This document shows, piece by piece, positions 1 through 8,257 of a stretch of 14,055 nucleotides of DNA. A model generated the notes under the pieces. The model did not search any database and had not been told where the DNA came from. It saw nothing but the letters and a program-made list of their open reading frames with translations. This stretch comes from Bacteroidales bacterium (GTDB taxonomy: Bacteria; Bacteroidota; Bacteroidia; Bacteroidales; VadinHA17): NCBI GenBank assembly GCA_031285575.1, contig JAITVX010000226.1:1-14055 (forward strand). Reading direction: 5' to 3'. The position numbers and the translations under genes were made by a program. Numbering within the stretch: position 1 is the stretch's first letter; the number at the start of each line of letters is the position of its first letter.

Positions 1-141
1 ATATTGTCAGGAGTTTTTTTATGAAGTGTTATAAATACTGCAACAGATTCCTTCGGGGAATTGTACTTCAATGCCCTGTTCTTTGTGAAGGCAGTAACGA
101 CGCCCAATGCTACGCTTGAACTCCTCCCCTCCTCTTTCACC

Positions 142-537
142 TTATTTGCCGGGTATCCTTCGGAATTCGAAGCCGCTGTGTTTCAGAAGCGGCTTCGAGG
201 TTTTGAAAACGATCCGTTTCAGGCGGATAGACTCGGCGCGGATGTCGTGCGGCAGCTCCGCTTTGCGGGTGGCTTCGGCACTTACCGAAAAAGTGCCGAA
301 CTGTTCAAGGCATACGTTGTTGCCTTCACCAAGTTCGTTCAGGATACCTGCAATCAGCATGCTGGCGGCAGTTTCGAGTTCAACGGCATTGAATGTGGTG
401 CCTGCCGCCGTGTTTTGGCACAGTTTCCTCAGCCCAATCGTGCGCCTGCGGATGATGCGCGGAAACAGTCCACGCTTGCGGCTGCCTTCGGGGTGAAGGT
501 TGTCGGTCTGCTCGTCCATTCGATAATAGATGCTCAT
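142..537 (-). CDS. HU-like (HU-HIG type) DNA-binding protein
   Basis: 131 residues, beginning MSIYYRMDEQ, the usual opening (MSI-x-Y) of the Bacteroidota HU-HIG branch of histone-like proteins; this supports the start at 537. After a basic N-terminal extension (about residues 1-32), the HU-type fold runs to about residue 118. It contains the helical stretch FNAVELETAASMLIAGILNEL, the turn LEQFGTFSVS (in the place of HU's L-x-x-x-G-x-F) and a final strand region DIRAESIRLKRIVFKTSK. The family is assumed to bind DNA as a dimer; the target is unknown. It is shorter than relatives that carry a C-terminal wing: it ends at RIPGK followed by TAA. The gene looks GC-richer than the flanking DNA. No neighbour on the same strand is visible. 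The product is recognised by pattern only. Confidence 0.75.
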   Translation of the reverse strand: MSIYYRMDEQTDNLHPEGSRKRGLFPRIIRRRTIGLRKLCQNTAAGTTFNAVELETAASMLIAGILNELGEGNNVCLEQFGTFSVSAEATRKAELPHDIRAESIRLKRIVFKTSKPLLKHSGFEFRRIPGK

Positions 538-624
538 GGGTCGTTATGTTTTAATGGTTTATACGCTTTGCCTTATTGGTTTACTGATTATGTTTTAATC
601 ATTACCTGCCTGTATTTTCATTGT

Positions 625-712
625 AAGACCTACGTCTTATAATAACAAGACCTACATTATAATATCTTAACACCTACGTCTTACTGTTTTGACATGTAGG
701 TCTAATTAATAA
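625..712. repeat. Array of four related sites with a 22-base period
   Basis: The heptamer GACCTAC or CACCTAC occurs at 627-633, 649-655 and 671-677, exactly 22 bases apart. A fourth copy lies in inverted orientation at 697-703 (GTAGGTC). Around the core the sites resemble AAGACCTACGTCTTA: the first, 624-639, is a hairpin or operator-like inverted repeat (TAAGAC, 4 bases, GTCTTA), and the third keeps CCTACGTCTTA. The 22-base period is close to two helical turns, which suits cooperative binding of a protein on one face of DNA. The array lies between the putative promoter (723-730, minus strand) and the HU-like gene. An operator for that gene is the simplest reading; iterons are an alternative, but no replication gene is present. 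Confidence 0.7.
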
Positions 713-722
713 TTTATGCACG

Positions 723-730
723 CAAAAATA
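723..730 (-). promoter_or_regulatory. Possible -7 element upstream of the HU-like gene
   Basis: On the minus strand this reads TATTTTTG, a full match to the Bacteroidota -7 consensus TAnnTTTG. No convincing -33 TTTG is seen. If used, transcription would start near 716 and the leader would be about 180 bases long and run through the 22-base repeat array. Confidence 0.35.
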
Positions 731-888
731 ATAATTACTCACGTTATTTTACATAAAACAGAGTGTGGAAGCATGTAAAATATACGGTTGGTGCAGTGTG
801 GCTTTAAGCAAGTGGATAAATCAGGGTTAAAACCGTACAGAGTTTTGTTTATTTGTGGAACATGGTATCTTCAAAAGAAAAATTTTTA

Positions 889-896
889 TACATTTG
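889..896 (+). promoter_or_regulatory. Possible -7 element for the GH92 gene
   Basis: TACATTTG matches TAnnTTTG exactly and lies 66 bases before the ATG at 963, giving a leader of about 60 bases. The -33 element is not clear. No Shine-Dalgarno sequence is visible before the ATG, as is usual in this phylum. Confidence 0.4.
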
Positions 897-962
897 TGTC
901 CATAAAACCGGAATGCGATTCCGGTGTCTGTTGGCTCTTATAACGATTAAATACTGATTATT

Positions 963-3158
963 ATGATTAAATACATTTTTTTCATCGTCTTGTCTGCCAT
1001 GCTGGCCATATCGTGCAGTCGAAAAGCAGAAATACAAAAACTTACTGATTTTGTAGATCCGTTTATAGGCACCGGATACCACGGCCATACTTTCCCGGGA
1101 GCCGCTTGGCCATTTGGGCAGGTACAGTTAAGTCCCGATAATGGCACCGAAGGATGGGACTGGTGTTCGGGATACCATTATTCCGACAGTATTCTGGCCG
1201 GGTTCAGTCATCTGCACCTGAGCGGCACCGGGATAGGCGACCTTGCAGATATTTCTTTTCTTCCGGTAACAGTTCCGGTTGTCTTTAACAGCGGCGAAAG
1301 CAATGCCGACTTTGTTAAAAGATACTGTGGAAAATACAGGCATGAAGACGAAACGGCAACGCCGGGATATTATTCTGTAACCCTGAAAAATAATGGTGTT
1401 AAAGCCGAACTTTCCGTAACCGAACGAATTGGGCTGCATCGTTATATTTTCCCAAAGGATGGGGAGAAAAATATTATAATAAACCTTGGTTTTGCCATTA
1501 ATTGGGATAAGCCATATAAAACAGATATCAGGTTAGTTGACGACTACCTGATAACAGGCTCAAGACTGTCGAACGGTTGGGCTGAAGATCAGCATGTTTA
1601 TTTTGCAGTACGCTTTTCCGAGCCGCTTACAAATATGTCGGTCGGTAATGCGGGAGGAGCTGACAGGAGTGTAGCCGTAGCATCGTTCAGCGCCGCGACT
1701 GTAATGGTTAAAGTCGGCATATCGTCGGTTAGCGTGGAAAATGCCCTGGCAAACCTCGACAGCTCCATGCAGAACTGGGACTTTGAGGCAACACGTCTTG
1801 CCGCTTCAGACGCATGGGAAAAGGAACTTTCGAAAATAAAAATAACATCGTCTGATAACGACCAGAAAAAGATTTTTTATACATCTCTGTACCACACAAT
1901 GATTGCTCCGGCACTGTTTTCAGATATGAACGGCGAATTTAAAGGGCTTGGCGGAGATGTTCAGAAAGCAGAAGGCTACAAAAGATATACCGTATTTTCG
2001 TTATGGGATACTTACAGAGCGCTGCATCCTCTTTATACAATTGTTGACCGGACGCGGGTTAACGATATGGTAAAATCAATGCTCGACCATTATAAACAAT
2101 GTGGAATATTGCCGGTTTGGGAACTTGAAGGCAATGAAACATTCTGTATGGTTGGCAATCATTCAATTTCTGTAATAGCCGAAGCCATAATGAAAGATAT
2201 AGGAGATTTTGACAGGAACCTTGCCTTTGAGGCCATGAAAGCCACCTCACTGCACGATCGCGACGGTATGGGGCTTTATGACAAGCTGGGATTTATGCCT
2301 GCGGATAAGGTGAGTCAGTCGGTTGCAAAATCGCTTGAAGTTGCAGTTGATGACTGGGCTGTAGCTGCCGTTGCACAAAAGCTCGGTAAAACCGCCGATG
2401 CGGAATATTTCTTTAAACGGTCGGAAAGTTACAGGGAGTATTTTGATAAGGAAACAGGTTTCATGAGAGGTAAACTGACTTCCGGCAAATGGACTGAACC
2501 GTTCGATCCTGTCTTTTCGCAACACGGGGGCAGCGATTATACAGAAGGTAATGCGTGGCAATATATATGGATTGTGCCTCATAATGTAGATGGCCTTATG
2601 TCGCTGTTTGGAGGAAAGGAGCCTTTTGCCAAAAAACTGGAACAGCTTTTTAAAGTTGAACAGGGTGTTTCCGGCGAACATGCCTCCCCTGATATCTCAG
2701 GGCTTATAGGAGCATATGCGCATGGAAATGAGCCTGGACACCATACAGTGTTTTTATTTAATTTTTGCGGCATGCCATGGCGCACACAGGAACTCAACAG
2801 GCAGATACAGACTACGATGTACACTTCGGCCCCCGATGGTCTTTGTGGCAACGAAGACTGCGGGCAAATGTCGGCCTGGTATGTATTCAGCGCCCTCGGA
2901 TTTTATCCGGTTAATCCATCCGACATGAAATACCAGATAGGCTCCCCCATAGTTCAGGAGGCGCGTATTGAAGTGTCGCCGGGAAAATATTTTACAGTAT
3001 TAGCGCCTGCAGCTTCGGTTGTAAATAAATACATTCAGGAAGTTAAACTTAATGGCGAAACGCTCAAAAAGTCGTATATCATGCACAATGACATAATGAA
3101 AGGCGGTACGCTGGAATTTACAATGGGGGCTGAACCCAACAGAAGTTTGTTTCAATAG
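963..3158 (+). CDS. GH92 family alpha-mannosidase, lipoprotein
   Basis: 731 residues, about normal for GH92. These are calcium-dependent inverting exo-alpha-mannosidases, usually acting on alpha-1,2-mannose of N-glycans or fungal mannans. A lipoprotein signal with Cys18 (LAISC) indicates membrane anchoring; the residues after Cys (SRK) are not the acidic surface-export signal. The N-terminal beta-sandwich opens with VDPFIGTGYHGHTFPGA and contains HLSGTGIGDLADI. The catalytic helical barrel contains WELEGNETFCMVGNHSISV (from W386), GNEPGHH with the probable general acid Glu590, and CGNEDCGQMSAWYVFSALGFYP. Asp632 in NED is the likely base; many relatives have NDD here. No SusC/SusD, other glycosidase or sensor is adjacent, so it is not in an evident utilisation locus. 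It converges on the porin gene with only 30 bases between them. The family call is firm; the linkage specificity cannot be read from sequence. Confidence 0.93.
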   Translation: MIKYIFFIVLSAMLAISCSRKAEIQKLTDFVDPFIGTGYHGHTFPGAAWPFGQVQLSPDNGTEGWDWCSGYHYSDSILAGFSHLHLSGTGIGDLADISFLPVTVPVVFNSGESNADFVKRYCGKYRHEDETATPGYYSVTLKNNGVKAELSVTERIGLHRYIFPKDGEKNIIINLGFAINWDKPYKTDIRLVDDYLITGSRLSNGWAEDQHVYFAVRFSEPLTNMSVGNAGGADRSVAVASFSAATVMVKVGISSVSVENALANLDSSMQNWDFEATRLAASDAWEKELSKIKITSSDNDQKKIFYTSLYHTMIAPALFSDMNGEFKGLGGDVQKAEGYKRYTVFSLWDTYRALHPLYTIVDRTRVNDMVKSMLDHYKQCGILPVWELEGNETFCMVGNHSISVIAEAIMKDIGDFDRNLAFEAMKATSLHDRDGMGLYDKLGFMPADKVSQSVAKSLEVAVDDWAVAAVAQKLGKTADAEYFFKRSESYREYFDKETGFMRGKLTSGKWTEPFDPVFSQHGGSDYTEGNAWQYIWIVPHNVDGLMSLFGGKEPFAKKLEQLFKVEQGVSGEHASPDISGLIGAYAHGNEPGHHTVFLFNFCGMPWRTQELNRQIQTTMYTSAPDGLCGNEDCGQMSAWYVFSALGFYPVNPSDMKYQIGSPIVQEARIEVSPGKYFTVLAPAASVVNKYIQEVKLNGETLKKSYIMHNDIMKGGTLEFTMGAEPNRSLFQ

Positions 3159-3188
3159 GCTGTTTCAGGCAGTTGCTATATAACGTCT

Positions 3189-5303
3189 TCAATTATAAAA
3201 CGTCCACGCAATTCCAAAGGTAAACCTCCGGGCATTCCATGGATACTGTGGAATCATCTCATAGTTATACATCATACCCGGGGGCATAAGCCTGTGGTTA
3301 ACATGGTCGAACATGAAAAAGAAGCGTGCCCTTTTTATTTTCATGTTAATAAATGCATTCACAAACGGATAGTTGCCGGTTTCTGACGACAGCTGCCGGT
3401 AAAACCTTCCTGTTGCAGGCATGTATGAATAGGCGTGGTATGGCGTATGGTAAACTACATCTACGCCAAACTGGGTGTAAAGCCGCCCGTTTGTGCTTTT
3501 AAAATGGAACATGTGTTCAAAGTATGCCGCTGTTTTTATTGTGGCCAGCGGTAAATCGAGTATTTCGGGTGTATTGCTTTTTTGGATATTTATATCTGGA
3601 GCCAGATGGAATTTCCACAGCCTGAAGTCCTTGCCGACAGCCGCCGACATAACGGCAAGTGTTGAGCCATACTGCGCAGGCAATGCAAGGGTGTCGAAAT
3701 CCACATAGTTGTCAATAATGGCATAGTTGAACCTGATATTAAGATTGCGCGCAGGATACACGGCCTTTGCGCCAAATTCGGTACGCATTTCCCTGTTAAA
3801 GCTGTTGTGCCACTCAAAATTATTTCCGCCCCACTGGTTATACCAGAACGACGGTGTTCTGCCCGATACTCTGCCGGTAAAAATCAAGTCAAGCTTTTCC
3901 TTGCTCAGGTCAAATGATTTTGCAACAAGGCCATTAAGTACATAATCGCCTTTACGGTACCTGTCGATAAACAGTTCTCCGTCTGCCGACCATCTGAAGT
4001 TTTCTCCCATATAATTTTCAAAACGCCCAAGAAGTACATTATTGCCCCTGAACCACGATGCGGTATCGGCAACGGTAGTCGTATCGTGCGTCGGGATAAT
4101 CTGCCCGAACCAGAAGTTTTCGTTCCGCAGCCCGAAGCCAGCGGTATATCTCAGCGATTTTGCAACATTGGCTGTGAAGTCGAACCTGAATGTATTCTTA
4201 ACGCTTCGCGACGAAATAGAGTCAAGCGTCAGCTGGCTGTTGATATAAACTGAATCATAAAACCCCGACCCTGGTGCTGCGTCGTAGTATGTACGCTTTG
4301 TGTCGTCAATCTGAAAAATATGCGAAAACGTTCCTGAAACAGGGCTGGTTTTGCCAGCTAACGTAACATTTTTACCGAGCTGTGTACCCATAAAGGTGTA
4401 TCGCTGAACAGCAAGAAAGTTTTTGTTCTTCAAAACACTCTTTGCCATATTCATTGTTCCCAGCCTGACCGGAATGCTTCTAAGGTCGGTAATATTGGTG
4501 CTTATGCCAAGGTCATTTTTATCCACAATCCCGCCGTTTTCCTGTCCCGACAGATTGTTTATTCCCGCCGAAAGATAAAGTTTATACCTGTTGCCACGGT
4601 ACGACGTATAAAAAGTAAACGTTTTGTCTTCCGAGCGCTGCGCCGTATATTGTCCGAGGCTGAAAACGACATCGAAAATAAGCCCGAAATTAAATTTACT
4701 GTTCACGTTCTGCGAATGTTTCACCCTGAACGTCTGTTCTGAATTATCTTTCTGCCCGGCTATTGTCCATTTAAGTTCCGTAAATGGAATCTGCACATTC
4801 GTAAAAAGAGTGTTTCCGGAAGTATGCATTAAATGATACAGACCCGAATACAGAAACATGTCGGAATCGGATATCCTGTCGAAGAAATTGACCGGATAGT
4901 AAGGAAGCCCGTAGTTGCCGAGCAGCGCATTTACAGGCGAATACAAATCGACAGCGCGGTAACGGTTCGAAAGCGAAAACAGAGTGTCGAACACCACCTG
5001 TTCTTCCGCAATAAAATCGCGCGACAGCGTCCACTGTTCCAATACCCTCGGCTTGTTTGCAGAATCCGCTGCCGCAGTCAGGCCATCATCCGTTAAGGCG
5101 CCGGACACGTTTGCAGCGGTATCGGCCTGCGGTTTCGCTAGGGCGCTTTCACGGCGCACAATGGCAATATTATTTAGCGGTACTTTCTGCGGCATTTTTT
5201 TGAACGTCGAATCCTGTTCCGATGCCGGTTGCAACGTATCTTCCTGTGCCCGCATGCCGGAAAACATGAAGACAAACAGCAGTATGTGAAAAAGCCTGTA
5301 CAT
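3189..5303 (-). CDS. Putative outer-membrane porin (Porin_10-like beta-barrel)
   Basis: 704 residues from the ATG at 5303. A TTG nine bases upstream lies inside a promoter-like element and is rejected as the start. A signal peptide ends MRA before QED, consistent with signal peptidase I. A Ser/Gln/Ala-rich linker follows, then NALLGNYGLPYYPVNFFDR (in the region where the barrel begins) and long alternating aromatic/polar beta strands. The end shows family-like blocks: YTQFGVDVVYHTPYHAYSY, GNYPFVNAFINMKIKRARFF and PWNARRFTFGIAWTFYN, with the aromatic C-terminus expected of a barrel recognised by the BAM machinery. It resembles the Bacteroidota 'putative porin' family (PF14121 by memory). The substrate is unknown. 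It is divergent from the ABC-F gene and convergent with GH92; neither arrangement implies a shared pathway. Confidence 0.82.
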   Translation of the reverse strand: MYRLFHILLFVFMFSGMRAQEDTLQPASEQDSTFKKMPQKVPLNNIAIVRRESALAKPQADTAANVSGALTDDGLTAAADSANKPRVLEQWTLSRDFIAEEQVVFDTLFSLSNRYRAVDLYSPVNALLGNYGLPYYPVNFFDRISDSDMFLYSGLYHLMHTSGNTLFTNVQIPFTELKWTIAGQKDNSEQTFRVKHSQNVNSKFNFGLIFDVVFSLGQYTAQRSEDKTFTFYTSYRGNRYKLYLSAGINNLSGQENGGIVDKNDLGISTNITDLRSIPVRLGTMNMAKSVLKNKNFLAVQRYTFMGTQLGKNVTLAGKTSPVSGTFSHIFQIDDTKRTYYDAAPGSGFYDSVYINSQLTLDSISSRSVKNTFRFDFTANVAKSLRYTAGFGLRNENFWFGQIIPTHDTTTVADTASWFRGNNVLLGRFENYMGENFRWSADGELFIDRYRKGDYVLNGLVAKSFDLSKEKLDLIFTGRVSGRTPSFWYNQWGGNNFEWHNSFNREMRTEFGAKAVYPARNLNIRFNYAIIDNYVDFDTLALPAQYGSTLAVMSAAVGKDFRLWKFHLAPDINIQKSNTPEILDLPLATIKTAAYFEHMFHFKSTNGRLYTQFGVDVVYHTPYHAYSYMPATGRFYRQLSSETGNYPFVNAFINMKIKRARFFFMFDHVNHRLMPPGMMYNYEMIPQYPWNARRFTFGIAWTFYN

Positions 5304-5309
5304 AGTGCG

Positions 5310-5317
5310 CAAATATA
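5310..5317 (-). promoter_or_regulatory. -7 element abutting the porin start codon
   Basis: On the minus strand this reads TATATTTG, a full TAnnTTTG match, ending only six bases before the porin ATG. With the usual distance of the start site from this element, the mRNA would begin at or within a base or two of the ATG, i.e. be leaderless. The -33 region is weak. Confidence 0.45.
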
Positions 5318-5512
5318 GAAAATAGCGGCTGAATATTATAGAAAATTCTTTTTTAACATAAACACCGATTATGCCGGTGCAGATGCATGTAAACCTCCGG
5401 GGCTGCTAACCGCAAATAGAACCGCTGCTGAAAAAAACCGGGGTATGCCAGGCAGTAAAGCCAAAAGGGCATCTCAAGATATGTCAGAGCTATCTTTCTC
5501 AACCGAATTTAT
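5318..5512. other. Divergent intergenic region between porin and ABC-F genes
   Basis: This stretch separates the two outward-facing promoters. It contains a small hairpin (CACCG, 7-base loop, CGGTG, near 5362-5378) and otherwise no recognisable gene, tRNA or terminator. Confidence 0.5.
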
Positions 5513-5520
5513 TACATTTG
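5513..5520 (+). promoter_or_regulatory. -7 element for the ABC-F gene
   Basis: TACATTTG matches TAnnTTTG and lies 21 bases before the ATG at 5542, implying a leader of roughly 15 bases. A weak CTTTC sits upstream at about the -33 position. This element overlaps the in-frame TTG at 5518 and so argues against that start. Confidence 0.5.
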
Positions 5521-5541
5521 CACGTTTTTTTATACAATCAC

Positions 5542-7497
5542 ATGGTTTCTATACAGAACATTGCAGTATCGTTCGGAAGTTTCGACCTGCTCGACGGAAT
5601 ATCGTTTCTTGTAAACCCACAGGACCGTATCGGTCTGGCCGGAAAAAACGGAGCCGGTAAATCGACGCTGCTCAAGATAATAGCCGGACTTCAAAGCCCC
5701 ACATCGGGTGCTGTCGATATACCTAAGGAGGTATCAGTAGGTTATCTTCCGCAGCAAATGAAGGTGAGCGACACAACAACAATCCTCAACGAAACGCTTA
5801 CCGCATTTGCCGAGATAAACAGGCTGACAGAAGAAATTGAAACCTGCGGCGCCGCCATTGCTCTGCGCGAAGACTACGAATCGGCCGAATACATGAAACT
5901 GTGCTACCACCTTGCTGTTATGGAAGAACGCTACCGCCTGCTCGGAGGCAACAACTATATGGGTGAAGCCGAAAAAACCCTCACAGGCCTTGGCTTCGAC
6001 AGGAAAGACTTCTACAAAGCTACAAAAGAACTCAGCGGAGGCTGGCGAATGAGGATAGAACTTGCCAAGGTGCTGCTGCGCAAACCGTCGCTGTTTCTGC
6101 TCGACGAACCTACAAACCACCTCGACATAGAGTCGATACAGTGGCTCGAAACATTCCTTGCCTCATACCAGGGCGCCGCGCTGCTCGTTTCGCACGACAG
6201 GGCGTTTCTCGACAACGTTACCAACCGCACAATAGAAATATCGCTTGGCAAAATTTACGACTACAAAGCCTCGTGGTCGAAATACGTAATTCTGCGGCAG
6301 GAACGCAGGGAACAGCAAACGGCTGCCTTCCGCAACCAGCAGAAAATGATTGAAGACACCGAAAAGTTTATCGAACGTTTACGCTATAAGGCCACCAAGG
6401 CCAACCAGGTGCAGTCGCGAATAAAACAGCTCGAAAAAGTTGAACGCCTTGAAATTGACGATGAAGACACAAGCGCAATAAACATACGCTTTTCACCCGC
6501 CCCGCGGTCGGGAACCGTTGTTGTTGAAGCCACAGGCCTTTCAAAAAGTTACGGGCTGCAGAACGTTCTTAACAGCATCGACTTTAAGATACAGCGAGGT
6601 GAAAAAGCCGCATTCGTAGGACGCAACGGCGAAGGAAAAACAACATTTGCCAAAATAATAAACGGCGAACTCGACCATACCGGCTTGCTCAAAACAGGGC
6701 ACAACGTGCGGCTCGGATACTTTGCACAGAACCAGGACGAACTTCTGGACGAAAACAAAAGCATACTGCAAACCATTGAAGAAGTAGCTAAAGGCGATAT
6801 GAGAACAAAAGTGCGCGACATACTGGGAGCGTTTCTGTTCCGCGGCGACGACATCGACAAAAAGGTAAAAGTACTCTCTGGTGGCGAACGTTCAAGGCTC
6901 GCCCTTGTGCGGCTGCTGCTCGAACCGTTCAACCTTCTTGTGCTCGACGAACCTACAAACCACCTCGATATGAGGTCGAAGGAAATACTCAAAAAAGCCC
7001 TCGTGCGATACGACGGAACGCTTATCGTCGTATCGCACGACCGCGATTTCCTCGACGGCCTCGCCGAAAAAATATACGAATTTAAAAACAACCGCATAAA
7101 AGAAAACATTGGCGGCATATACGACTTTCTTCGGAAGAAAAAACTTGAAAACCTCACCGACATTGAACGGAAAGAGAAAACCTCGCAGGTAAAAAACGAC
7201 AGCAGCGTTTCGGCAAACAAACAGAAATATATTGAAAAAAAGGAATACGACAAGAACCTCCGCCGGCTGAAAAAGAAACTCTCGGAATCGGAAGCCATTA
7301 TCGAAAAACTTGAATCGGAAATACGCGCCGTTGACAAATCGTTTATGGAACCCAACAGTTACTCGGAAACATCGCAGGCCGACTTTGAACAGTATCGCAG
7401 CCTGAAAGAACAGCTCGGCGAAGAAATGGAACGGTGGGCTGCATACAGCGAAGCAACAGATAACTTTGAAAAAGGCGTAGCAGCAAATGCCGGATAA
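5542..7497 (+). CDS. ABC-F family ATPase (Uup/EttA-like translation factor)
   Basis: 651 residues from ATG 5542 (MVSIQNIAVSF), the normal beginning of the first nucleotide-binding domain. It has two tandem ABC domains and no membrane segment, the mark of ABC-F proteins that act at the ribosomal E site rather than in transport. Domain 1: Walker A GKNGAGKST (34-42), signature LSGGW (164-168), DEPTNHLD with catalytic Glu189, then SHDRAFLD. A charged interdomain linker follows (about 235-320). Domain 2: GRNGEGKTT (360-368), LSGGE (445-449), DEPTNHLD with Glu470, SHDRDFLD. The last roughly 110 residues are rich in Lys and Glu and look like the coiled-coil C-terminal domain of Uup/YdiF-type members. 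Both sites look intact. Housekeeping or ribosome-rescue function is more likely than antibiotic resistance, but sequence alone does not settle this. Confidence 0.92.
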   Translation: MVSIQNIAVSFGSFDLLDGISFLVNPQDRIGLAGKNGAGKSTLLKIIAGLQSPTSGAVDIPKEVSVGYLPQQMKVSDTTTILNETLTAFAEINRLTEEIETCGAAIALREDYESAEYMKLCYHLAVMEERYRLLGGNNYMGEAEKTLTGLGFDRKDFYKATKELSGGWRMRIELAKVLLRKPSLFLLDEPTNHLDIESIQWLETFLASYQGAALLVSHDRAFLDNVTNRTIEISLGKIYDYKASWSKYVILRQERREQQTAAFRNQQKMIEDTEKFIERLRYKATKANQVQSRIKQLEKVERLEIDDEDTSAINIRFSPAPRSGTVVVEATGLSKSYGLQNVLNSIDFKIQRGEKAAFVGRNGEGKTTFAKIINGELDHTGLLKTGHNVRLGYFAQNQDELLDENKSILQTIEEVAKGDMRTKVRDILGAFLFRGDDIDKKVKVLSGGERSRLALVRLLLEPFNLLVLDEPTNHLDMRSKEILKKALVRYDGTLIVVSHDRDFLDGLAEKIYEFKNNRIKENIGGIYDFLRKKKLENLTDIERKEKTSQVKNDSSVSANKQKYIEKKEYDKNLRRLKKKLSESEAIIEKLESEIRAVDKSFMEPNSYSETSQADFEQYRSLKEQLGEEMERWAAYSEATDNFEKGVAANAG

Positions 7498-7780
7498 AAC
7501 AACCGGGTATCACAATTTATGTTAAAACCTGCCTTTTTTACGCAAACAGATAAAATTCCTGCATGCGGCATGCTTACTGTATGATTTTATTTTTCGATGT
7601 TTCTTTGGTCAATCGAATGAATTTTTTACTCATTTTAACTATGATTTTACTGTTACAGAACGGTCGCTCAATATATGTAAAATAAACCTGTACCGCCTAA
7701 TGACGCAAAATTATATCCTTACAATATACCTATCAATATACTATTTATCAAATACTTACGTTTTGAATATCCATTCGCTG
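7498..7780. other. Intergenic stretch without a gene
   Basis: AT-rich sequence after the ABC-F stop. It holds two adjacent GCATGC palindromes separated by one base (near 7562-7574) and a T-run near 7534 with no stem before it, so no clear terminator. No supported gene was found on either strand. Confidence 0.5.
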
Positions 7781-8257
7781 TTACCCAATATATGCTTCCA
7801 CGACCGGCGACCACGGCCCCGATTCGCCTTTTGCATTTTCGTAGCAGGCGGCGTAGTACGCCATTTTACCGCGGTTGGGTTCCCCGTGGGAGACGAAAAT
7901 TTCGAGACGGCGGCTGAACTTTCCACTGTTCATGGCGCCGCCTTCCGCTGGGCGTTCACCGCACACCTGCCACACGAAGCATACGCCATACGCATCGGCG
8001 GCCTTTCCGCTCTTGGAGTTGAGGGCGCGCACCTTGTGATAGAAGTAGTTGGTGGTGCGTTCAACCATCGTATTCAGTCGGCTCGTTGGCCGAAGGTGCG
8101 GGATAGGCACTGTATCAGGCCTGTTCAGCCCCAGCCGGTAAGCATCGGTCATGTACGGGTTGTAGCACACCAACGATGCAGCAAATGCCCGCAGTACCTT
8201 CACAGCATTGCGCTTGGTTTCGTTCTTGGCCGCACGGTTTTTTAACGTGCTATCAAT
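7781..8257 (-). pseudogene. 5'-truncated Bacteroidota gene with a Fn3/Ig-like C-terminus (GPWS family)
   Basis: The minus-strand frame reads IDSTLKNRAAKNETKRNAVKVLRAF and continues to YYAACYENAKGESGPWSPVVEAYIG before TAA. This resembles a family repeatedly found in Bacteroidota genomes (typically around 200 residues): a helical N-terminal part containing KNxxKR and LRAF, then an Ig/fibronectin-like end with R-G-K-x-x-Y-x-x-x-x-x-E-N-x-x-G-E-x-G-P-W-S. The helical N-terminus is mostly missing: upstream of codon ATT at 8257 there is a TAA in frame, and no ATG lies between. A GTG at 8203 is the only start candidate and would cut into the conserved helix. The segment is visibly GC-rich against AT-rich flanks. 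Function unknown. Family recognition is from memory, and truncation is inferred from the lost N-terminus. Confidence 0.55.

Noticed and set aside
61..642. 193-codon plus-strand open frame
   Set aside because: It lies opposite the HU-like gene, which has a clear family pattern and the MSIYY start; the plus frame shows no recognisable domain.
625..712. CRISPR array
   Set aside because: The cores are only 7-9 bases, spacing leaves no spacer-sized unique segments, one copy is inverted and there are no cas genes.
6549..7355. 268-codon minus-strand open frame inside ABC-F
   Set aside because: Ser/Arg/Phe-rich translation typical of the antisense of a Lys/Glu-rich gene; the ABC-F frame has all its ATPase motifs.
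7562..7574. Tandem GCATGC palindromes as ABC-F terminator
   Set aside because: No U-tract follows, and two adjacent short palindromes do not form a stable terminator stem.
7700..8245. 181-codon plus-strand open frame
   Set aside because: It is antisense to the minus-strand GPWS-family frame, which has recognisable conserved residues; the plus frame has none.
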